Positions 6,983 through 15,344 are shown, counted from the stretch's first letter. The stretch is 35,402 nt of DNA from Selenomonadaceae bacterium (GCA_017518105.1 JAFWWC010000037.1:1-35402), one strand, 5' to 3'. Notes: generated by a model not told the origin, from the sequence alone. Program-made: numbers and translations.

Positions 6983-8680
6983 TCAATCCAGAAAATCTTT
7001 GAGCTTCTTTGAGCGGGCGGGGTGGCGGAGTTTCCTCAACGCTTTAGCCTCAATCTGCCGAATGCGCTCGCGGGTTACGTTGAAACTTTTGCCGACTTCC
7101 TCAAGCGTGCGTGCCCTGCCGTCTTCCAATCCGAACCTCAGCCGCAAAACATTTTTCTCCCGTTGCGTCAAGGTGCCGAGAACATCTTCAAGTTGCTCCT
7201 TTAACAACATGAACGAGGCGGCGTCTGCGGGGGCGGGGGCGTCGTGGTCTTCGATGAAGTCGCCTAAATGCGAATCGTCCTCTTCGCCGACGGGGGTCTC
7301 CAACGATACTGGCTCTTGCGAAATCTTTTTTATCTCCCGCACGCGTGCCACGTCCACTTCCATTTCTTTGGCAATCTCTTCGTCGGTTGGCTCGCGTCCG
7401 TTCTTCTGCAAAAGGTTCCGTGAAACTCGCGTGAGTTTGTTAATCGTCTCGACCATGTGCACGGGGATTCGGATTGTGCGCGCTTGGTCGGCTATCGCCC
7501 GCGTTATCGCCTGCCGTATCCACCATGTCGCATAAGTCGAAAACTTGTAGCCCTTGCGATAGTCGAACTTCTCGACCGCTTTAATCAGTCCCAAGTTGCC
7601 CTCTTGAATCAAATCAAGGAACCACATGCCGCGTCCGACGTAACGTTTGGCGATTGACACGACAAGCCGCAAGTTTGCTTCAGCTAGCTGTTTCTGGGCT
7701 TCGGAATGTTCTTCTTCGTCGTCGGATTCCATGCGCATTGCCAATTCTTTTTCTTGGTCTGCGGTGAGGAGCGGTACGCGTCCGATTTCCTTAAGGTACA
7801 TGCGGACGGGGTCATCGATTGAGACGGTATCGGGTATCAGGTCTTCCACATTTGGCTTGAGTGCCTCAACATCGTCGGCTGAACCTTCAACCGTATCGAT
7901 AACATTTAACGAGGGGTCTTGTTCTGCCGCCAACTCGCTATCGACAGTGTTGCCAGTCTCGTCAATATCCTCAAGGGGCGTGGTATCCTCGTCGGTTATC
8001 GATATGCCTTCGCGTTCACAAATGCTAAGAATCTCATCAATCTCGTCCGTGTCGTTTTCCATGCCCAGCGATTGAAGAATGCTATCCAAATCGCCCCATG
8101 TCAGCTTGCCGCCAGTCTGCTTTGCCTTTTCCGTTAAGATTGAAACGATTTTGGACGGACGCCCTTTGACGTTTTTGCTTACCTCTTCCGTTTGAACTTC
8201 TGCTACAGGCTCCGATTTCTTTTGTTCGGAATGATTCTTTTTGTTGCTAGGCGAGCTAGATTTCTTAGGAACGGTAGGTTTGCTTTCCTCCACCGTGTCT
8301 TTGATTTCTTCGACGGGCTTAACGACTTCATCTGCGGAAGGCTTAAGCGGCGATTCATTCTCGGTCGGAAGTTTCTTCTTGTCGTCTGGAGCAATCTCTT
8401 TTGCCATGATTATGCCTTCACGTTCACAGATGCCGAGAATGTCTTCAATCCTTTTCTTGTCGTTTGATATGCCTAAGGTTTGAATAATTTTGTCGAAGTC
8501 GCTTTTACTTAACTTCCCGCCCGTCTGCACAGCCCTTAACGTAAGGAGCGAAATAATCTTTGACGAACTACCTTTGGCGGCTTGAATTCCTGCCGCAACG
8601 TCTGATTCTGGTTTGTTTTCCGACAGGCTGCCGCTCAAGCCACCTTTTTTCGGCTCGACAGTTTTATTCTCTCCTGTCAT
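6983..8680 (-). CDS. rpoD: Primary sigma factor RpoD with duplicated region 1.1
   Basis: Housekeeping sigma-70 factor, 565 residues, far longer than the roughly 370 residues of Firmicute SigA. Regions 1.2 ([16 protein letters not shown], about 290-305), 2 (about 335-405, with WWIRQAI), 3 and 4 (HTH about 505-560, [10 protein letters not shown]) are standard. The N-terminus has two similar modules at about 40-95 and 176-231, sharing SKI.S.LT..A.QTGGKL and ICEREGI, each resembling region 1.1, joined by a Ser/Lys/Glu-rich linker. This is a tandem duplication of the autoinhibitory domain. ATG 8678-8680 has AAAGGAGG at 8 nt. It follows dnaG by 32 nt, the usual arrangement. Confidence 0.96.
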   Translation of the reverse strand: MTGENKTVEPKKGGLSGSLSENKPESDVAAGIQAAKGSSSKIISLLTLRAVQTGGKLSKSDFDKIIQTLGISNDKKRIEDILGICEREGIIMAKEIAPDDKKKLPTENESPLKPSADEVVKPVEEIKDTVEESKPTVPKKSSSPSNKKNHSEQKKSEPVAEVQTEEVSKNVKGRPSKIVSILTEKAKQTGGKLTWGDLDSILQSLGMENDTDEIDEILSICEREGISITDEDTTPLEDIDETGNTVDSELAAEQDPSLNVIDTVEGSADDVEALKPNVEDLIPDTVSIDDPVRMYLKEIGRVPLLTADQEKELAMRMESDDEEEHSEAQKQLAEANLRLVVSIAKRYVGRGMWFLDLIQEGNLGLIKAVEKFDYRKGYKFSTYATWWIRQAITRAIADQARTIRIPVHMVETINKLTRVSRNLLQKNGREPTDEEIAKEMEVDVARVREIKKISQEPVSLETPVGEEDDSHLGDFIEDHDAPAPADAASFMLLKEQLEDVLGTLTQREKNVLRLRFGLEDGRARTLEEVGKSFNVTRERIRQIEAKALRKLRHPARSKKLKDFLD

Positions 8681-8712
8681 ATATGCAGCCTCCTTTCAAA
8701 AGGCAATTCACT

Positions 8713-10530
8713 TTACGCATTGCCTTTAAGATTATCTACTTCTACTTTTATCTTAATTAACTCTTTGACAGTCTCATTATAAGTCGTTTCGTCCTCTGGA
8801 ATATGTTCTTCAGCTTGCGTCTTGAGCTTGTAAAATTTCTTCATGAGCACGATTTGACGTAACGTGGCAATCGATTCTTCAAATAGGGCAATTTCCCTTT
8901 TGCCGAACTCGTCCGAGCCGCTCATAAGTATCCGTGAAAGTTCTGCGTTTGCCTCTTCGCTCAATTCCTCTGCCGCACTTATCTTATCGGGTCGCCGTTC
9001 TTTTGCCGCGCAACTTTCAAGCCAGTTTAGTATTTCCCTATGACAAGGCGAAAAAAGTTCTTTCGGCAACACCGTCAGCACATAATCGAGAATATCCATT
9101 TCATGCCAAAGCATTCGCAAAATCTCTTCGCTCGCCATCTGTATCCGCGATTCTTCTTCGGTGTATGTCTTTGGCTCCTTGGCGACGGAAATTTTTTTCG
9201 GCTCGCTTGAATGTTCCTGCTTTAAAAGCTTGCGATATTCATCTTTAACGATACGTTCGTCCAAAATGAGTTCGGCGGCAATCTTTTTACAGTATTCGTC
9301 CCGTGTGACAGGATTGCTTACATTGACGATAACCGGCAGAATCTCCTGTAATGCTCGATGCTTTCCTTGGGTCGTCGAATGCTCCGCGTTCGCTAGGACG
9401 TAATTCATGCGATAATCAATCAAGGTCGCCGCGTTCTTTATAAGCTCCTCGAACGCCTCCTTGCCGTGCTTGCGAACGAATTCATCAGGGTCTTTGCCGT
9501 CGGGGATTTTTATAACGAAGACATCTGCGCCCGCCTGCTGAACAATCGGTAAGGCGCGAACTGTGGCGCGTTGCCCCGCCTCGTCGCTGTCGTAGCAAAA
9601 GATAATTTTCCGAGCATAGCGCAAAATCAACTTGGCGTGTTCGGGCGTGAAGGCAGTTCCCAAGGTCGCGACGACATTTTTTATCCCTGCGCTGAAAAGC
9701 GAAATCGCATCCATGTAGCCTTCGACGACGAGAGCCGCGCCCGCCGAGCTTATCGCACGATTTGACTTATCTAATCCAAAGAGCAAGTTCCGCTTGTTAA
9801 AAAGGATTGTCTCCGGCGTGTTTAGGTATTTGGGCGTCTCTTCGTTCGCGGAAGTCAGGACGCGTCCGCCGAAGCCTACCACGTGCCCGAAGATGTCAGC
9901 GATTGGAATCATGATACGTTCGCGGAATCTATCGTAGTAGCCAGTGAAGTTTTTTCTTTTGACGATGAGACCGACCGATTCCAGTTGCTGAGCCGTGTAG
10001 CCTTGCCGCGTGAGCTTTCTTAAGAGATTGTCCCATTCTTCAGGCGCGAGACCCAAGCGGAAAGTTTCAATAGTCTCCGCGGTAATTCCACGCCCCGCAA
10101 GATATTTCCTGCCGACTTCGCCGCGGGCTGTTTTGATTAAACAGTCGTGATAAAAATCCTGCGCGATTTCGTTAATTTTGAGCAAAGTTTTTTCTTCACG
10201 TCGTCGCCGCTCCTGTTCGGGTGAGGATTTCTTCTTAGGCAAGTCGATACCCAATCTTTGTGCCTGAAGCTTGACCGCCTCGAAGTAACTTATATTTTCA
10301 ATGAGCGAAAGGAACTTGAAGACATTGCCGCCCGCCCCGCATCCGAAACAATAAAAAAGTCCTTTATCGGGGCTTACGCTAAAAGACGCTGTCTTCTCGT
10401 TGTGGAAAGGACAGTTGCCCCAATAGCGTCCGCTCCTTTGGCTTAGCGTCACGTATTGGCTGACGACCGAATAAATATCTGTCCGCTCGCTAACCTTCTC
10501 AACGAATTCATCAAGTTCCGCACTTCTCAC
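8713..10530 (-). CDS. dnaG: DNA primase DnaG
   Basis: Replicative primase, 605 residues, which makes RNA primers at the replication fork with DnaB. The CHC2 zinc finger is C40, H43, C61 and C64. The catalytic TOPRIM core has EGYMD at 270-274 and DSDEAG at 314-319. The C-terminal quarter is the helicase-binding region and is less conserved. The start is GTG (10528-10530), with GGAGG about 10 nt upstream; no ATG or TTG fits better. It is first in the dnaG-rpoD-era cluster. No clear -35/-10 pair was seen in the 107 nt shared with the divergent garK gene. Confidence 0.96.
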   Translation of the reverse strand: MRSAELDEFVEKVSERTDIYSVVSQYVTLSQRSGRYWGNCPFHNEKTASFSVSPDKGLFYCFGCGAGGNVFKFLSLIENISYFEAVKLQAQRLGIDLPKKKSSPEQERRRREEKTLLKINEIAQDFYHDCLIKTARGEVGRKYLAGRGITAETIETFRLGLAPEEWDNLLRKLTRQGYTAQQLESVGLIVKRKNFTGYYDRFRERIMIPIADIFGHVVGFGGRVLTSANEETPKYLNTPETILFNKRNLLFGLDKSNRAISSAGAALVVEGYMDAISLFSAGIKNVVATLGTAFTPEHAKLILRYARKIIFCYDSDEAGQRATVRALPIVQQAGADVFVIKIPDGKDPDEFVRKHGKEAFEELIKNAATLIDYRMNYVLANAEHSTTQGKHRALQEILPVIVNVSNPVTRDEYCKKIAAELILDERIVKDEYRKLLKQEHSSEPKKISVAKEPKTYTEEESRIQMASEEILRMLWHEMDILDYVLTVLPKELFSPCHREILNWLESCAAKERRPDKISAAEELSEEANAELSRILMSGSDEFGKREIALFEESIATLRQIVLMKKFYKLKTQAEEHIPEDETTYNETVKELIKIKVEVDNLKGNA

Positions 10531-10612
10531 AGCCTTTCAACCTCCGTGGCGTTTAATATTCCCCGCGTCTTGTAAATTTCCTTTCAAGCACGCAATAATT
10601 TTTACGGCGTGT

Positions 10613-10618
10613 TATAAT
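10613..10618 (+). promoter_or_regulatory. Extended -10 promoter for garK
   Basis: TATAAT preceded by TGT, an extended -10 as elsewhere in the window, with no good -35. It is only 19 nt from the ATG, so the leader is very short. Confidence 0.55.
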
Positions 10619-10637
10619 CGGCGCAGGAGGGATTGAT

Positions 10638-11762
10638 ATGAAAATCATCGTGGCAATTGACAGCTTAAAAGGTTCATTGACGAGTTTGGAGGCGGGCGCG
10701 GCGGCACGGCGTGGTATTGAGTCCGTCTCGAATCATCAAGTTAAAGTTTATCCGTTGGCTGACGGCGGTGAAGGAACTTGCCAGGCGATTATCGCGGGGC
10801 TCGGCGGCGGGCTTAAGTCCGTTGAGGTGACTAATCCGCTCGGCGGAAAGGTCGCGGCTCAATTCGGCGAGGTCTTGGATAAAAAGTTAGCCGTCATAGA
10901 GATGGCGAACGCCGCTGGACTTCCGCTTGTGCCCGAAAATAAACGCAACCCGCTTAACACGACAACTTATGGCGTCGGCGAACTGATTCGGATTGCCATT
11001 GGCGACGGCTGTCGCGATTTTGTTATCGGTATTGGCGGCTCGGCGACTAATGATTGCGGGCTGGGCATGTTGACGGCTCTGGGCTATGAATTTAGCGGCG
11101 GCGGCATTTACGGTCGCGACTTGGAGAAGATTACCGCGATTGATGATTCAAACGTCCTGCCGGAGCTTAAAGAGTGCACGTTCCGCATCGCCTGTGACGT
11201 GACCAATCCTCTGACTGGGGCAAATGGTTGCTCGGCTGTCTACGGTCCTCAGAAGGGGGCGACGCCTGCAATCGTTCAGACGATGGACGCGTGGATTAAA
11301 AGCTTCGGCGAACTCTCTTCTGACTTCCTCAAGCTTGATAAAGAATCCACGCCCGGCGACGGGGCGGCAGGCGGCTTAGGCTTTGCGTTCAGAGCTTATC
11401 TACGCGGCGAACTTTTGCCCGGCGTCGACCTCGTTTTGGACGCTTTGAACATTGCGGACGACTTGAAGGTAGCGGACGTGCTAATCACTGGCGAAGGTCG
11501 CCTCGATAGTCAGACGGCTCAAGGCAAAGCTCCTTCGGGTGTGGCGAAGCTCGCTAAGAAACTCAACCCGAACATCATAACGATTGGACTGGGTGGGAGC
11601 GTCGCGGACATTTCCGACGATACAGGATTGGACGCGGCATTTGCTATCCTGCGCGAGCCGATGACGCTTGCCGAAGCCATGAACAAAGACGTTACACAGA
11701 AGAACCTTTCCGAGACCACCGCGCAGATTATCCGACTGATTGAAGCCGTTCGCGCTCGATAA
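10638..11762 (+). CDS. garK: Glycerate kinase
   Basis: Glycerate kinase of the GarK/GlxK family, 374 residues, transferring phosphate from ATP to D-glycerate to feed lower glycolysis. The N-terminus MKIIVAIDSLKGSLTS, the LADGGEGT loop and the IGIGGSATNDCG motif are diagnostic. The C-terminal part has TGEGRLDSQTAQGK. The start ATG has AGGAGGG 7 nt upstream. It stands alone, divergent from dnaG, with its own extended -10 promoter. The product (2- or 3-phosphoglycerate depending on subclass) cannot be decided from sequence here. Confidence 0.93.
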   Translation: MKIIVAIDSLKGSLTSLEAGAAARRGIESVSNHQVKVYPLADGGEGTCQAIIAGLGGGLKSVEVTNPLGGKVAAQFGEVLDKKLAVIEMANAAGLPLVPENKRNPLNTTTYGVGELIRIAIGDGCRDFVIGIGGSATNDCGLGMLTALGYEFSGGGIYGRDLEKITAIDDSNVLPELKECTFRIACDVTNPLTGANGCSAVYGPQKGATPAIVQTMDAWIKSFGELSSDFLKLDKESTPGDGAAGGLGFAFRAYLRGELLPGVDLVLDALNIADDLKVADVLITGEGRLDSQTAQGKAPSGVAKLAKKLNPNIITIGLGGSVADISDDTGLDAAFAILREPMTLAEAMNKDVTQKNLSETTAQIIRLIEAVRAR

Positions 11763-11864
11763 AAAAAATTCGCTCTCCGAAATTTTTATAAAATCTTGAC
11801 ATATATGCGCCAATATAACAATCTATAAGTAGTTTAATGAAAATTTATTCGGAGGCGATTTTAT

Positions 11865-12241
11865 ATGATTTCTCTCGGCTTGAATGAACAGCAGATTCTA
11901 AATCTCAAAAGAAGTTGGATGTTTTTTTGTCGCCGTTTCATAGTTACATCATTTTTGCCCCCTATTTGCTTCTGCGGTATATCTTCGACGAAGTTATATT
12001 GACGAACCAAAAGTTCCACGTGCGCGAAGGTTTGATATGGAAGGCTGTCGTTTCGACTCCGTTGCGCAAAATTAATAACGTGGCGTATGGGCAGGGACTT
12101 TTCGGGCGAATCTTTGGTTACGGTGAGATTTTAATCGAATCCGCCGCCACGATTGGCGTGACGCGGTATCCGTACATCAAAAATCCCGAACGAGTGAAGA
12201 ACACGATTGAACAGGCAATCGCAGAAGCAGAATCTAAATGA
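11865..12241 (+). pseudogene. Bacterial PH-domain protein, frameshifted at a T7 tract
   Basis: The gene starts at ATG 11865 (CGGAGG upstream) with MISLGLNEQQILNLK but runs out of frame at a T7 run (11932-11938). A bacterial PH domain (bPH_2) continues in the -1 frame to 12241, with TNQKFHVREG and NNVAYGQGLFGRIFGYGE. Adding one T, or a -1 ribosomal slip on T TTT TTT, joins the two parts into a protein of about 125 residues. That protein matches the intact neighbour at 12296 from end to end (MISL start, TNQKF, NVAY-QGLFGR-YG). It could be a pseudogene, a phase-variable gene, a programmed frameshift or a sequencing error. The function of such small PH proteins is unknown. Confidence 0.75.
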
Positions 12242-12248
12242 AAATTAG

Positions 12249-12283
12249 CGACTCGTTCCGATTGGGGTGGGTCGTTTGCTTTT
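12249..12283 (+). terminator. Terminator-like hairpin between the PH-domain genes
   Basis: A CGACTC/GGGTCG stem (12249-12254 with 12269-12274), including one G.U pair, is followed by TTTGCTTTT. A related hairpin follows the second copy, so the duplication includes the 3' flank. Confidence 0.5.
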
Positions 12284-12295
12284 GGAGGGGATGCT

Positions 12296-12787
12296 ATGAT
12301 TTCACTTAACGAAGACGAAAAAATTCTTTTGCAAATGAAAAAGCATTGGGGTTATCTCATCATGCCGCTTATCGTATCAGGTTTTACCGGCGGCTTATTG
12401 TTTCCGTGGTTTGTTTACAGGCTTTTGAGATTTTTGACGGACGAAATGATTATCACGAATCAAAAGTTTTACGTGAAAATCGGGATTATCAGTAAAGAAG
12501 TATTCGAGATGGCGTTGGAAGATATGAGCAACGTAGCGTATGAGCAGGGACTTTTCGGGCGAACCCTCAATTACGGGACGTTTCATTTCCGCTCCGTCGC
12601 CATAGCGGGAATTTCGGCTTGTGAAGGCATAAGCAACCCCGAAATGTCAAAAGCAGTGCTTGAACAGGCAATTAAGCAGAAAAAAGCTGATCAAACATCG
12701 AAATCCGCTCAAACATTGCTGGCGAGCACAAACATCGTTATCAACGCCGGAACACTTTCAGCGACGGACGATATAAAATTCAAATGA
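12296..12787 (+). CDS. Bacterial PH-domain membrane protein
   Basis: A 163-residue protein with one or two membrane segments at about residues 20-43 (YLIMPLIVSGFTGGLLFPWF), followed by a bPH_2/DUF304-like domain (about 44-125). That domain has the family landmarks TNQKFYVKIGI, SNVAYEQGLFGR, LNYG and NPEMSKAVLEQAI. A polar tail follows. ATG 12296 has GGAGGGG 6 nt upstream. It is a tandem paralogue of the frameshifted gene at 11865-12241. The precise function is unknown; PH-like domains of this kind are often found in cell-surface stress proteins. Confidence 0.8.
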   Translation: MISLNEDEKILLQMKKHWGYLIMPLIVSGFTGGLLFPWFVYRLLRFLTDEMIITNQKFYVKIGIISKEVFEMALEDMSNVAYEQGLFGRTLNYGTFHFRSVAIAGISACEGISNPEMSKAVLEQAIKQKKADQTSKSAQTLLASTNIVINAGTLSATDDIKFK

Positions 12788-12794
12788 ACAATCG

Positions 12795-12820
12795 CGACTC
12801 GGCACTGCGGGTCGTTTTAA
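12795..12820 (+). terminator. Terminator after the PH-domain gene
   Basis: A CGACTCG/CGGGTCG stem (12795-12801 with 12808-12814) with a 6 nt loop is followed by TTTTAATTT. Confidence 0.75.
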
Positions 12821-12871
12821 TTTGCGTTGAAAAAGTTCTGCGTTTCTGTTAGACTGTGGAAAAATTTTCTT

Positions 12872-12894
12872 GGATGCAACGTGACGTTGCATCC
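12872..12894. repeat. Perfect 23-nt palindrome upstream of serS
   Basis: GGATGCAACGT, one central G, then its exact inverse. It has no T-run, so it is not a plain terminator. It lies just before a possible TTGACG -35 and about 80 nt ahead of serS. A related palindrome (same GGATGCAACGT arm) is at 31726-31745. It could be a protein-binding operator or a dispersed repeat. Confidence 0.6.
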
Positions 12895-12971
12895 TGTTGA
12901 CGCGTCGTGCCGCTCATAATTTATAGTCGGTCGCCGCGTTTGAACGTAAAAAAAATTTGGAGGTAATAATT

Positions 12972-14243
12972 TTGCTTGATATGAAATTTGTACGCGATAA
13001 CCTCGATTTGGTTCGCGCCATGTTAAAGAATCGCAATAACGCTTTGAATCTCGACAACTTCAACGAACTTGAGCAACGTCGCCGCGCCATTTTAGCTGAA
13101 ACCGAACAGCTCAAAAGTCAGCGCAATTCGACTTCAAAGAAAATCGGCGCGATGAAAAAGGCCGGTGAAGACACTGCAGAAATTTCCGCCGAAGTTCGTC
13201 AAATGGGCAACAAAATTTCCGAACTCGATGCCCAACTCCGCGACGTTGAAAATAATTTGCGCGATTTGCTCCTGCATATACCTAACATTCCCGCCGAAGA
13301 TGTGCCGATTGGTTTGGACGATTCTCAAAATCCCGAAGTTCGCAAATGGGGCACGCCTCCGACTTTTGACTTTGAACCGAAAGCTCATTGGGAACTTGGC
13401 ACAGCGTTGAATATTTTCGACTTCGACAGAGCCGGCAAGGTCACGGGCGCAAGGTTTACTTTCTATCGCGGGCTTGGTGCTCGCCTCGAACGCGCCTGTA
13501 TTAATTTCATGATGGACTTGCACGCAAACAAGCACGGCTATACCGAAATGCTCGCGCCGTATATCGTAAACCGCGACAGCATGATTGGTACCGGTCAGCT
13601 CCCGAAATTCGCCGAGGATATGTTTAAGCTCGAAGGTCTGGACTATTACCTCGTGCCGACTGCCGAAGTGCCTATGACGAACTTTCACCGCGACGAGATT
13701 TTATCAGCCGACACGCTCCCCGAATACTATTCCTGCTACACGGCGTGCTTTAGGGCGGAGGCTGGCGCGGCTGGTCGTGACACTCGCGGCTTGATTCGTC
13801 AGCACCAATTTAACAAGGTCGAGTTGATTAAGTTCACTAAGCCCGAAGACTCATGGAACGAATTGGAAAGCATGGTCGACGCCGCCGAAGATGTCTTGCG
13901 CACTTTGGAGATTCCTTATCGGGTCGTGCTGTTGTGTACGGGCGACATGAGCTTTACTTCAGCGAAGACTTACGATATTGAAGTTTGGATGCCCGCACAA
14001 GGCAAATACCGCGAAATTTCTTCTTGCTCGAACTGCACGGACTATCAAGCCCGCCGCGCTAACATAAAATTCCGCCGCGACAACAAGAGCAAGCCCGAAT
14101 TCGTCCACACGCTAAACGGTTCGGGAATTGCAGTCGGCAGGACGGTCGCCGCTATCCTGGAGAACTATCAGCAGGCAGACGGCTCCATTAAAATCCCTAA
14201 GGCTTTGATTCCGTATATGGGCGTTGAAGAGATTCGCGCTTAA
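12972..14243 (+). CDS. serS: Serine-tRNA ligase
   Basis: Class II seryl-tRNA synthetase, 423 residues, charging tRNA-Ser (and tRNA-Sec where present) with serine. The N-terminal antiparallel coiled-coil arm (about 25-105, rich in Leu/Glu/Lys) grips the tRNA long arm. Motif 2 is [22 protein letters not shown] and motif 3 is [19 protein letters not shown]. The frame is open to 12957, but TTG at 12972-12974 has GGAGG at 8 nt and gives the family N-terminus ([10 protein letters not shown]). I see no T-box in its leader. No clear terminator follows on the plus strand. Confidence 0.96.
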   Translation: MLDMKFVRDNLDLVRAMLKNRNNALNLDNFNELEQRRRAILAETEQLKSQRNSTSKKIGAMKKAGEDTAEISAEVRQMGNKISELDAQLRDVENNLRDLLLHIPNIPAEDVPIGLDDSQNPEVRKWGTPPTFDFEPKAHWELGTALNIFDFDRAGKVTGARFTFYRGLGARLERACINFMMDLHANKHGYTEMLAPYIVNRDSMIGTGQLPKFAEDMFKLEGLDYYLVPTAEVPMTNFHRDEILSADTLPEYYSCYTACFRAEAGAAGRDTRGLIRQHQFNKVELIKFTKPEDSWNELESMVDAAEDVLRTLEIPYRVVLLCTGDMSFTSAKTYDIEVWMPAQGKYREISSCSNCTDYQARRANIKFRRDNKSKPEFVHTLNGSGIAVGRTVAAILENYQQADGSIKIPKALIPYMGVEEIRA

Positions 14244-14286
14244 AATCATTGACAAGCTAAATCTTCCGTGATAAATTTTTGCCGGT

Positions 14287-14310
14287 AAAAAAAATAAGCG
14301 TCAAAGACGC
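14287..14310 (-). terminator. Terminator of small-peptide mRNA B
   Basis: On the minus strand a GCGTC/GACGC stem (14298-14310) with a 3 nt loop is followed by TTATTTTTTTT. It ends the leftward transcript that carries peptide B. Confidence 0.75.
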
Positions 14311-14316
14311 CCGAAC

Positions 14317-14346
14317 TTGATTAAAGCGGTTTTACCCCCGTAAATA
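14317..14346 (+). promoter_or_regulatory. Antisense promoter-like element of small-peptide locus B
   Basis: TTGATT (14317-14322), an 18 nt spacer, then TAAATA (14341-14346). It is weaker than copy A but lies at the same place relative to the peptide gene, with the same AAGCGGTTTT in the spacer. No clear terminator for the antisense RNA was found in this copy. Confidence 0.4.
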
Positions 14347-14392
14347 TTTGTAGGTATTACGAGAGACTTCAGCCTTCAAAGCTTTGCCGAGC

Positions 14393-14467
14393 TTAGGAGG
14401 CTGTCTTTGTTAATGCCCAGAGGATAATCCCCGTGAGAACAACTACGCGGAAGATAATCTTAAACAT
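14393..14467 (-). CDS. Small hydrophobic peptide B (24 aa), putative type I toxin
   Basis: A 24-codon gene encoding a hydrophobic peptide beginning MFKIIFRVVVLTG and ending ALTKTAS. It is a paralogue of the 5806-5886 product: RV, LTG, IL and KTA are kept and the lengths match. The ribosome site GGGGGAAG (14472-14479) can pair with CCCC at 14486-14489, so translation may need unfolding. An ATGCATG start region also offers an overlapping three-codon minigene. The promoter TTGAAA-17-TATATT is at 14542-14570 and the terminator at 14287-14310. The toxin role is inferred. Confidence 0.7.
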   Translation of the reverse strand: MFKIIFRVVVLTGIILWALTKTAS

Positions 14468-14541
14468 GCATCTTCCCCCTTTCCAGGGGTTGATTGAACC
14501 GCTCCGCCCGTCAATCGTGACTGCGCAAGTTCAACGCAGGA

Positions 14542-14570
14542 AATATATCATACGCCAAAAGCCTTTTCAA
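14542..14570 (-). promoter_or_regulatory. Sense promoter of small-peptide locus B
   Basis: On the minus strand the -35 is TTGAAA (14565-14570), the spacer is 17 nt, and the -10 is TATATT (14542-14547) preceded by TGA. The leader begins with a CTGCG/CGCAG stem, as copy A begins with a stem. Confidence 0.75.
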
Positions 14571-14581
14571 CGAAAAAGTTC

Positions 14582-15217
14582 TTAAGTCTTGTGAGCTTCG
14601 CCCCAAGCGCATAATCCGTCGAGCAATGGAATTAATGACTTCCCGCGCTCGGTCAAAGAGTACTCCACCTTCGGCGGAAGTTGGTCGTACTCTTTTCTTT
14701 TTATCAAGTCGTCCGCCTCAAGCTCCTTTAACGTCCGATTGAGCATGAAGAATGACACTTCGTCGCCGAGATAGCGTTTCATCTCGCCGAAGCGCACGAC
14801 GCCAAACTCCATTAGCGTGTACAGGACGCGCATTTTATATTTGCCCTTGATAACTTTGAGCGTGTAAGCTAAGCCCGAAATTTTTAAACTTTCACTGCCA
14901 GCATACGTATTGGAATTGCTTTCTTCGGGTCTGCGACTGCCTTCGCCGCCGCCCTTACGATTATAACCAATTTTTGGGTCAGTGGATTTAAGGAGAGCGA
15001 TAAAAAACTTTTCGCGCTCGTCGAGCTCTTCTTTAGTTTCGCATATCGCAAGAACTTCACACATGAACTTTTCTACACCATGTTTGCGAATTGCCTTACC
15101 AATAGCACTTTCCGCATATTTGTGCTCCTTGAAACGTTCCTCAACCGAACGCCGGGTTTGACCGACATAAATTTTGCCGTTGTCCATGTTCGTGAGTTTG
15201 TAGACAAAACCGTACAT
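14582..15217 (-). CDS. GIY-YIG endonuclease domain fused to an HxlR-type winged-helix regulator
   Basis: A 211-residue two-domain protein. Residues 1-95 form a GIY-YIG nuclease-like domain: GFVY at 3-6, IYVGQTRR at 16-23, then EREKFF and GYNRKGG. Residues about 118-205 form an HxlR/MarR-type winged helix (LKVIKGKYKMRVLYTLMEFG, LNRTLKELEADDLIKR, EYSLTERGKSL). HxlR proteins usually act as redox- or aldehyde-responsive repressors of adjacent oxidoreductases, and a flavin reductase-like gene lies head to head. The frame extends to a GTG at 15244, but ATG 15215-15217 has GGCGGAG at 5 nt and starts the domain properly. I know of no described protein with this fusion. Confidence 0.8.
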   Translation of the reverse strand: MYGFVYKLTNMDNGKIYVGQTRRSVEERFKEHKYAESAIGKAIRKHGVEKFMCEVLAICETKEELDEREKFFIALLKSTDPKIGYNRKGGGEGSRRPEESNSNTYAGSESLKISGLAYTLKVIKGKYKMRVLYTLMEFGVVRFGEMKRYLGDEVSFFMLNRTLKELEADDLIKRKEYDQLPPKVEYSLTERGKSLIPLLDGLCAWGEAHKT

Positions 15218-15234
15218 AGTTGCTCCGCCTTTCG

Positions 15235-15263
15235 TTGACAGCACAGCGGGAGCATGCTAGAAT
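15235..15263 (+). promoter_or_regulatory. Promoter for the flavin reductase-like gene
   Basis: TTGACA (15235-15240), a 17 nt spacer, then TAGAAT (15258-15263). It predicts a start near 15270 and a leader of about 107 nt. Its -10 (TGCTAGAAT) is one arm of a 9-bp inverted repeat with 15316-15324. Confidence 0.75.
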
Positions 15264-15315
15264 TCGCAACTGAAAAGGCTCTGCGCCGTGCTCAGGTTTT
15301 AGTTTAGCGACTCAG

Positions 15316-15344
15316 ATTCTAGCACACGCAGGGTCTTTTCGCAA
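15316..15344 (-). promoter_or_regulatory. Promoter for the GIY-YIG/HxlR gene, facing the opposing promoter
   Basis: On the minus strand TTGCGA (15339-15344), a 17 nt spacer, then TAGAAT (15316-15321). Transcription would start near 15309 and run leftward through the plus promoter, so the two transcripts overlap by about 40 nt. Confidence 0.65.

Noticed and set aside
11797..11830. Promoter TTGACA with TATAAG ahead of the first PH-domain gene
   Set aside because: The boxes are 22 nt apart, and no acceptable -10 lies at 16-18 nt, so I did not list it as a promoter.
12821..12971. T-box riboswitch upstream of serS
   Set aside because: No AGGGUGGNACCGCG-type antiterminator sequence and no leader terminator; only a palindrome is present.
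14486..14512. tRNA-like GGTTCAATC in the leader of small-peptide locus B
   Set aside because: No acceptor stem, anticodon or D arm around it; it is part of the peptide leader.
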